Shown: one piece after another, positions 5,609 through 9,810 of the stretch
Numbering within the stretch: the first letter of the stretch is position 1
Layout: every line of letters begins with the position of its first letter
From: Verrucomicrobiota bacterium
GTDB taxonomy: Bacteria; Verrucomicrobiota; Verrucomicrobiia; Opitutales; Opitutaceae
DNA length: 9,810 nucleotides
NCBI GenBank assembly: GCA_023446865.1
Contig: JAEXPL010000294.1
Location: forward strand, 1-9,810
Direction of reading: 5' to 3'
Notes under the pieces: generated by a model
What the model saw: only the letters and a program-made list of their open reading frames with translations
What the model was told of the DNA's origin: nothing
Databases searched by the model: none
Translations under genes and position numbers: made by a program

Positions 5609-7282
5609 ATGACAGAGGGATCCCAGCTCGACGCCAAATCGCTGCGCTTCTTTGCGACCGATCCTAAGAAGTGGGCGTGGCGCGATATCGCTGCCGATTG
5701 CGCCGGCTTCGCCAACGCGCGTGGCGGTTTCATCTTCTTCGGTATCGAAGACGACGCCGTTGCGCCGCCGCCCGACCAGCGCATCCCTCCGGAATTGCCC
5801 GACCGACTGACGATAGGCATCGGCCAGCACACCACCAATGTCCACGTTCGTCCCGAGATCCGCACCCATGCCAACGGCGGCGAGTTCCTCGCGCTGGAGA
5901 TCGTGGCCAGCACCAAGTCCGTCGCATCGACCTCGGATGCCCGTTACTACCTCCGGGTGGCGGACGAAACGCGCAAGCTGCAGCCCGACGAACTCGTGCG
6001 CCTCGTGGCCGAGAAGGACTCCTACCAGTGGGAGACGCAGACAACGCGTCGGATACCCGCCGAGCGCGCCGATCCCGGGAAGGTGTTGAGGTTTCTCCGG
6101 GACGTCCGTGCCTCGGACCGGGTCAAGGATTCCGTGCGGCAACGCTCCGATGCCGAGCTATTGGAGCACTACTTCTTCGTCCAGGACGGGATGCTCACCA
6201 ATCTCGGGGTTCTCTGGATCGGCAGTCGTGCGGATCGCGCCCAACTCCTGCACGCGCCGATCATCCAGTTCCTGAAATTCGACCTGAATGGCCAGCGTGT
6301 CGCCAAGCGACTCTGGGATGACTACTCGTTCAATCCGGCCGAATTGATCGAGGCGGTCTGGACGGAGATCCCCGATTGGCAGGAATTCACCGAGCTGCCC
6401 GATGGACTCTTCCGCAAGCAGATCCCCCACTATGACGAGGTGGTGGTGCGCGAGCTGGTTGCCAACGCTCTCGTCCATCGACCGTACACAACCCGCGGCG
6501 ACATCTTCATCAATCTCCATCCCGAGCACCTCGAAGTCCACAACCCGGGCCTGCTGCCATTGGGCGTCACGCCCCGCAATATCCTCCAGAAGTCCGTCCG
6601 GCGAAACAACCTGCTCGCCCAGGTCTTCCACGACTTGAAGTTGATGGAGCGGGAGGGAACCGGCTTTGACCGCATCTACGAAGCCCAGCTGCTCCAGACC
6701 AAGGCTGTGCCGACCGTCACCGAAGAGGATGACCGCGTCGTTGTCCGGGTGGATCGGCGCGTCATCCGCCCGGAATTGATCAACCTGCTCGCCTCGGTCG
6801 ATCAGCAGTTTGAGTTGCGAGGACGTGAACGCATCGCCCTCGGCCTCATCGCGCAGCATGGAAGCCTCACGGCCTTGGAGTTTGGGCGCCTCCTGCAAGT
6901 CGAGGGGGACGACCGATTGCGTTCATGGCTGGGGCGCCTGTCCGAGTGGGGAATTGTGGTTTCCAGTGGCCAGACCCGGGGCAAGACATACTCGGTGAAC
7001 CCGGAAGTACTGCGCTCGGCGAAATTCACGGGACGCACCACCCTCAAAGGTATCGAACCGCACCGGCTCAAACACCTCGTGCTGGAGGACCTTGCCATTC
7101 ACGGCCCGGCGCCGGGGAGGACGGCGACTCTAGCCGAAATCCATCGGAGAATCGGTGCGGAGATTCCATTGCACAAGGTCCGTCGGGTGTTGGCTGAGCT
7201 CCGGAGATCTGGGGCCGTGGAATCCACCGGCAAACGTGGTCGAGGAGGTGGCTATTCTTTGGCGCAATCTGCTGCCAAATAA
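5609..7282 (+). CDS. AlbA_2 (Schlafen-type) / HATPase_c_4 / winged-helix ATP-binding protein
   Basis: A 557-residue protein. Residues about 20-135 resemble the Schlafen AlbA_2 domain: CAGFANARGGFIFFGIED (31-48), strand-rich core, and YYLRVADETRKLQPDEL (113-129). Residues about 275-365 match the divergent GHKL ATPase HATPase_c_4: VVVRELVANALVHRPY (278-293), LEVHNPGLLPLG (308-319), RRNNLLAQVFHDL (331-343) and EREGTGFDRI (347-356). The C-terminal 150 residues look like one or two winged-helix domains with a basic, Gly-rich end. Such proteins are annotated as putative transcriptional regulators or RecG-like ATP-binding proteins, and often sit in islands; the activity is not established. The usual acidic/EFK start of AlbA_2 is poorly kept here. 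The gene is alone between the larB-end repeats. No Shine-Dalgarno is seen; ATG 5609 gives a normal-length N-terminus. Confidence 0.85.
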   Translation: MTEGSQLDAKSLRFFATDPKKWAWRDIAADCAGFANARGGFIFFGIEDDAVAPPPDQRIPPELPDRLTIGIGQHTTNVHVRPEIRTHANGGEFLALEIVASTKSVASTSDARYYLRVADETRKLQPDELVRLVAEKDSYQWETQTTRRIPAERADPGKVLRFLRDVRASDRVKDSVRQRSDAELLEHYFFVQDGMLTNLGVLWIGSRADRAQLLHAPIIQFLKFDLNGQRVAKRLWDDYSFNPAELIEAVWTEIPDWQEFTELPDGLFRKQIPHYDEVVVRELVANALVHRPYTTRGDIFINLHPEHLEVHNPGLLPLGVTPRNILQKSVRRNNLLAQVFHDLKLMEREGTGFDRIYEAQLLQTKAVPTVTEEDDRVVVRVDRRVIRPELINLLASVDQQFELRGRERIALGLIAQHGSLTALEFGRLLQVEGDDRLRSWLGRLSEWGIVVSSGQTRGKTYSVNPEVLRSAKFTGRTTLKGIEPHRLKHLVLEDLAIHGPAPGRTATLAEIHRRIGAEIPLHKVRRVLAELRRSGAVESTGKRGRGGGYSLAQSAAK

Positions 7283-7472
7283 GCCCATCGCATTAGCTCG
7301 GATTGGGGTGGATGGCTGACTTTGCCAGGATACGAAGTTCGCAAGTGCCTGCCGGATGGACCGTTAAAATAGCACGGGGCTGTGCCAAATAACCCCGTTA
7401 AGCCCCATCTTTCCCCGATATCCATCACATCACGCTCAGCTCTCCACACGCGAAGACTGGGGCGCACGTGAG
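7283..7472. other. AT-richer tail after the AlbA_2 gene
   Basis: No credible gene lies here. The stretch around the AlbA_2 stop codon, TGCCAAATAAgCCC (7273-7286), recurs as TGCCAAATAAcCCC (7383-7396), and CCGTTAA occurs twice (7361-7367, 7395-7401). Two competing stems are possible: ACGGGG (7374-7379) with CCCCGT (7393-7398), or GGGGCT (7376-7381) with AGCCCC (7401-7406). Either could end the AlbA_2 transcript, but neither is followed by a convincing T tract. Confidence 0.4.
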
Positions 7473-7483
7473 GGCTGGGCTCT

Positions 7484-8232
<749 letters not shown>

Positions 8233-8236
<4 letters not shown>

Positions 8237-9669
8237 GGCACGGCGGGACGGGTGTCGTTGCGTTGGGCGAGTTCGGCGAGGACGCGGCGTTCGACTTCGC
8301 GCAGCGGAAGGTGGTGGGTTTCGGCGAGGCGGCGGAGGTCGTCGTGCTCGGGTTTTGATTTCAACGGGCGGCCGTCGAGCAGCGCGGTTTTCACGCGCAC
8401 TGGCCCGAGCGAAGTGGCGACCTCCTCGAAGCGGCGCTCGAGGGCGAGCTTGCCGACTTCGCGGCGGCGCAGACCGAAGGTGGTCGTTTCGCGCAGGATG
8501 AGCGCAGCGAGCGTGGCTTCCTTCTCCGGCGGACAGAGCACGGAGAGCGTCAGCGCCGGGCGCGACTTCTTCATGACGATCGGCGTGAGCCACGCGTCGG
8601 AGGCGCCGGCGGCGAGCAGTTTCTCGAGGACGTAGCCGGCGGTCTCGCCGGTTATGTCGTCAAGGTTGCACTCCAGCACCGTTGCGTCCTCGCACGGTGC
8701 GAGCGCGGCAGCCGTCTCGCGCGAAGCGGAGACTGCGGGACCCTCCTTCGCTGAAGCTACGGAGGCTTGGGCTACGCCCAAGAACACGCGGAGGAGGTTC
8801 GGGATCGGGCCGTCTTTGTGGCCGATGCCGTAGCCGATGCGCTCGATGGTAAAGTCGGTGCGGTCGGTGAACTCTGTGGCGCTGGCGGCGAGGATGGCGG
8901 CACCGGTGGGTGTGGTGGCCTCGAACGGGACGGTGCCGAGCCGCGTGGGGGCGCCGCGGAGCAGATCGGCGGTGGCGGGCGCGGGCACGGCGAGGCGGCC
9001 ATGGGCGCACTTTACGAAACCGCCGCCGAGCTCGATGGTGGAGACGAGGACGCGATCCGGTTTCAGCCATTCGAGCGCGATGGCGGCGGCGACGATGTCG
9101 ACGATGGAGTCCACGGCACCGACCTCGTGGAAACCGACCTCGGCCACGGGCACGCCGTGGATCTTGGCCTCGGCCTCGGCGAGGCGGGCGAAGATGGCGA
9201 GCGCGCGGCGTTTGGTGCCGGCGGGGAGCGCGCTGCGTTCGATGAGCGCGACGATGTCGCGATGGTTGCGGTGCTCGTGCGGTTCGTGGCCGGGGAGGAG
9301 CGGTGCCGAGAGTTTGGCGACGGGCTTGAAGGTGGCTGAGCTGTAGGCCGGGCCGTTGACCCGGCTGGAGGACCCGGAGGCCACCTCGCCGAGGTGGCCT
9401 ACAGCCGGAGGGGCCACGTCACCGCCGTGGCCTACAGAGGCCGCGGGATCGGGCTCGCCTTCGAGGAGGACATCGGCACGGGTGCCGCCGATGCCTTTGC
9501 GGGCGTCGCGGGTGAAGCGCAGGCGCCAACCCGCGAGACCGAGTTTCCGCAACTCGGTTTCGAGGTGCTCGGGCGGGACGCCGAGGTCGACCATCGCGCC
9601 GAGGTGCATGTCGCCGGAGATGCCGGCGGAGCAGTCGTAGTAAAGGACTTTGGCTGCGGATTCAGGCAT
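8233..9669 (-). CDS. larC: LarC, nickel-pincer cofactor nickel insertase, with repeat-derived insertions
   Basis: A 478-residue single-chain LarC, which inserts nickel into the dithiolated pyridinium nucleotide in a CTP-dependent reaction. Hallmarks: LYYDCSAGISGDMHLGA (9-25), the His-rich metal region HEPHEHRNHRDI (128-139), GFHEVGAVDSIVDI (179-192), ATTPTGAAIL (251-260), ECNLDDITGE (333-342) and TPIVMKKSRP (362-371). In Lactiplantibacillus plantarum the two halves are joined by a programmed frameshift; here they are one open frame. The protein is longer than the roughly 390-430 residues usual for fused LarC. About 33 residues (78-110) and 23 residues (about 296-318) are encoded by clusters of palindromes and have no LarC-like features; without them the length is about 422. 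The start overlaps the end of larE by 8 bp and the stop overlaps larB by 4 bp. Confidence 0.96.
8714..8782. repeat. Three-hairpin palindromic cluster inside larC (central linker)
   Basis: Three adjacent hairpins: CTTGGGC-TAC-GCCCAAG (8766-8782), CCTCC/GGAGG with inner GCT/AGC (8741-8766), and GTCTC/GAGAC (8714-8733). The middle unit matches the palindrome at 9684-9709 at 21 of 26 bases, with inner pair C-G replaced by T-A. Translated in the larC frame it gives an Ala/Ser-rich linker between the N- and C-terminal LarC domains, so the insertion is tolerated and in frame. Confidence 0.65.
9341..9437. repeat. Three-hairpin GTAG-headed palindromic cluster inserted in larC
   Basis: A 97-base cluster that begins CTGTAGGCC and ends GGCCTACAG, so its ends are inverted repeats. 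It contains GCCGGG/CCCGGC (9347-9365, 7-base loop), AGGCCACCTCG/CGAGGTGGCCT (9378-9400, 1-base loop) and GGCCACG/CGTGGCC (9412-9432, 7-base loop). One hairpin is headed by GTAG on the plus strand (9343-9346) and two on the minus strand (9399-9402, 9432-9435), the REP/BIME pattern. In larC it encodes a Gly/Ser/Val-rich stretch (residues 78-110) directly before the conserved His-rich region. Confidence 0.75.
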
Positions 9670-9810
9670 GGGGAGCGGGGGCGCCCTCCTTCGCCAAGGC
9701 TTCGGAGGGTAACACGCGGTTGAGGCTGCCCATCTGGTAGCCTTCGAGCTCGAGGCACACGTAGCGGAAGCCGGCGGCCTTGATCTCGCGGGAAAGGGTG
9801 TCGAGTAGCA
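9662..9810 (-). CDS. larE: LarE, pincer cofactor sulfur transferase (C-terminal fragment, 5' part outside window)
   Basis: Only the last 48 codons are in the window, read from the right edge to a TGA at 9662-9664. The segment AAGFRYVCLELEGYQMGSLN is the conserved LarE C-terminal signature (G-F-x-Y-V-x-L-D/E-L-x-G-Y-x-x-G-S-x-N). LarE is a PP-loop ATP-dependent enzyme that adenylates the cofactor precursor and gives it sulfur, from a sacrificial cysteine or an iron-sulfur cluster depending on the species; the deciding residues lie outside the window. The stop overlaps the larC start by 8 bp, so the order is larE-larC-larB in one operon. The last 15 residues, from PSEALAKEG on, come from a palindromic repeat and appear to be an added tail. 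Confidence 0.88.
   Translation of the reverse strand, partial: LLDTLSREIKAAGFRYVCLELEGYQMGSLNRVLPSEALAKEGAPAPHA
9684..9709. repeat. Palindromic repeat forming the end of larE
   Basis: CCCTCC (9684-9689) pairs with GGAGGG (9704-9709) and GCC (9693-9695) with GGC (9698-9700), separated by a symmetric TTC/TTC internal loop. It is the same 26-base family as 8741-8766. In larE it encodes P-S-E-A-L-A-K-E-G, just after the conserved C-terminal L-N-R-V-L. Confidence 0.65.

Noticed and set aside
8767..9339. Plus-strand open frame of 190 codons opposite larC
   Set aside because: It is a Gly/Asp-rich shadow of the larC gene with no independent support.
9341..9437. CRISPR-like repeat cluster
   Set aside because: The units are palindromes of different sequence without regular spacers, and lie within a coding frame.

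Overview
This is a GC-rich bacterial window. Gene content, the near absence of clear Shine-Dalgarno sequences and the many GTAG-headed palindromic repeats would suit a Verrucomicrobia/Opitutaceae-like chromosome. That assignment is an inference from style, not from a marker gene.

Left part (1-4324): a run of apparently unrelated housekeeping or accessory genes. A membrane-anchored penicillin-acylase-family Ntn hydrolase runs off the left edge on the minus strand. It is followed by a GNAT acetyltransferase (+), a small lipoprotein (-, overlapping the GNAT tail by 14 bp), a compact YfcE-like metallophosphoesterase (+) and a YgjP/DUF45-type zinc metallopeptidase (+). Palindromic repeats lie in the gaps before and after the metallopeptidase.

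Middle (4325-7490): an inverted pair of REP-like palindromes, then a secreted protein of unknown function (+), then a gene for a Schlafen AlbA_2 / HATPase_c_4 / winged-helix protein (+). The last gene sits between two 23-bp direct repeats (22 of 23 identical). The right copy is the 3' end of larB. The left copy still reads as a LarB C-terminus plus stop codon in the same orientation. The simplest explanation is that a roughly 1.95-kb element integrated at the 3' end of larB, rebuilt the end of the gene with its own copy, and displaced the original end to 5532-5561. No recombinase is present between the repeats.

Right part (7484-9810, minus strand): a tightly coupled larE-larC-larB operon for the nickel-pincer nucleotide cofactor. 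larE and larC overlap by 8 bp, and larC and larB overlap as ATGA. The apparent division of labour, from the family literature, is that LarB carboxylates and hydrolyses nicotinic acid adenine dinucleotide, LarE adds sulfur, and LarC inserts nickel. The enzyme that uses the cofactor is not in the window.

The most distinctive features are (1) the duplicated larB 3' end flanking the AlbA_2 gene, and (2) palindromic repeats that have been absorbed in frame into proteins: two three-hairpin composites inside larC and one palindrome forming the C-terminal tail of larE. Stems in several repeat copies differ by paired, compensating changes, which indicates that the folded structure has been maintained. 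No IS element, CRISPR array, tRNA or rRNA was seen.
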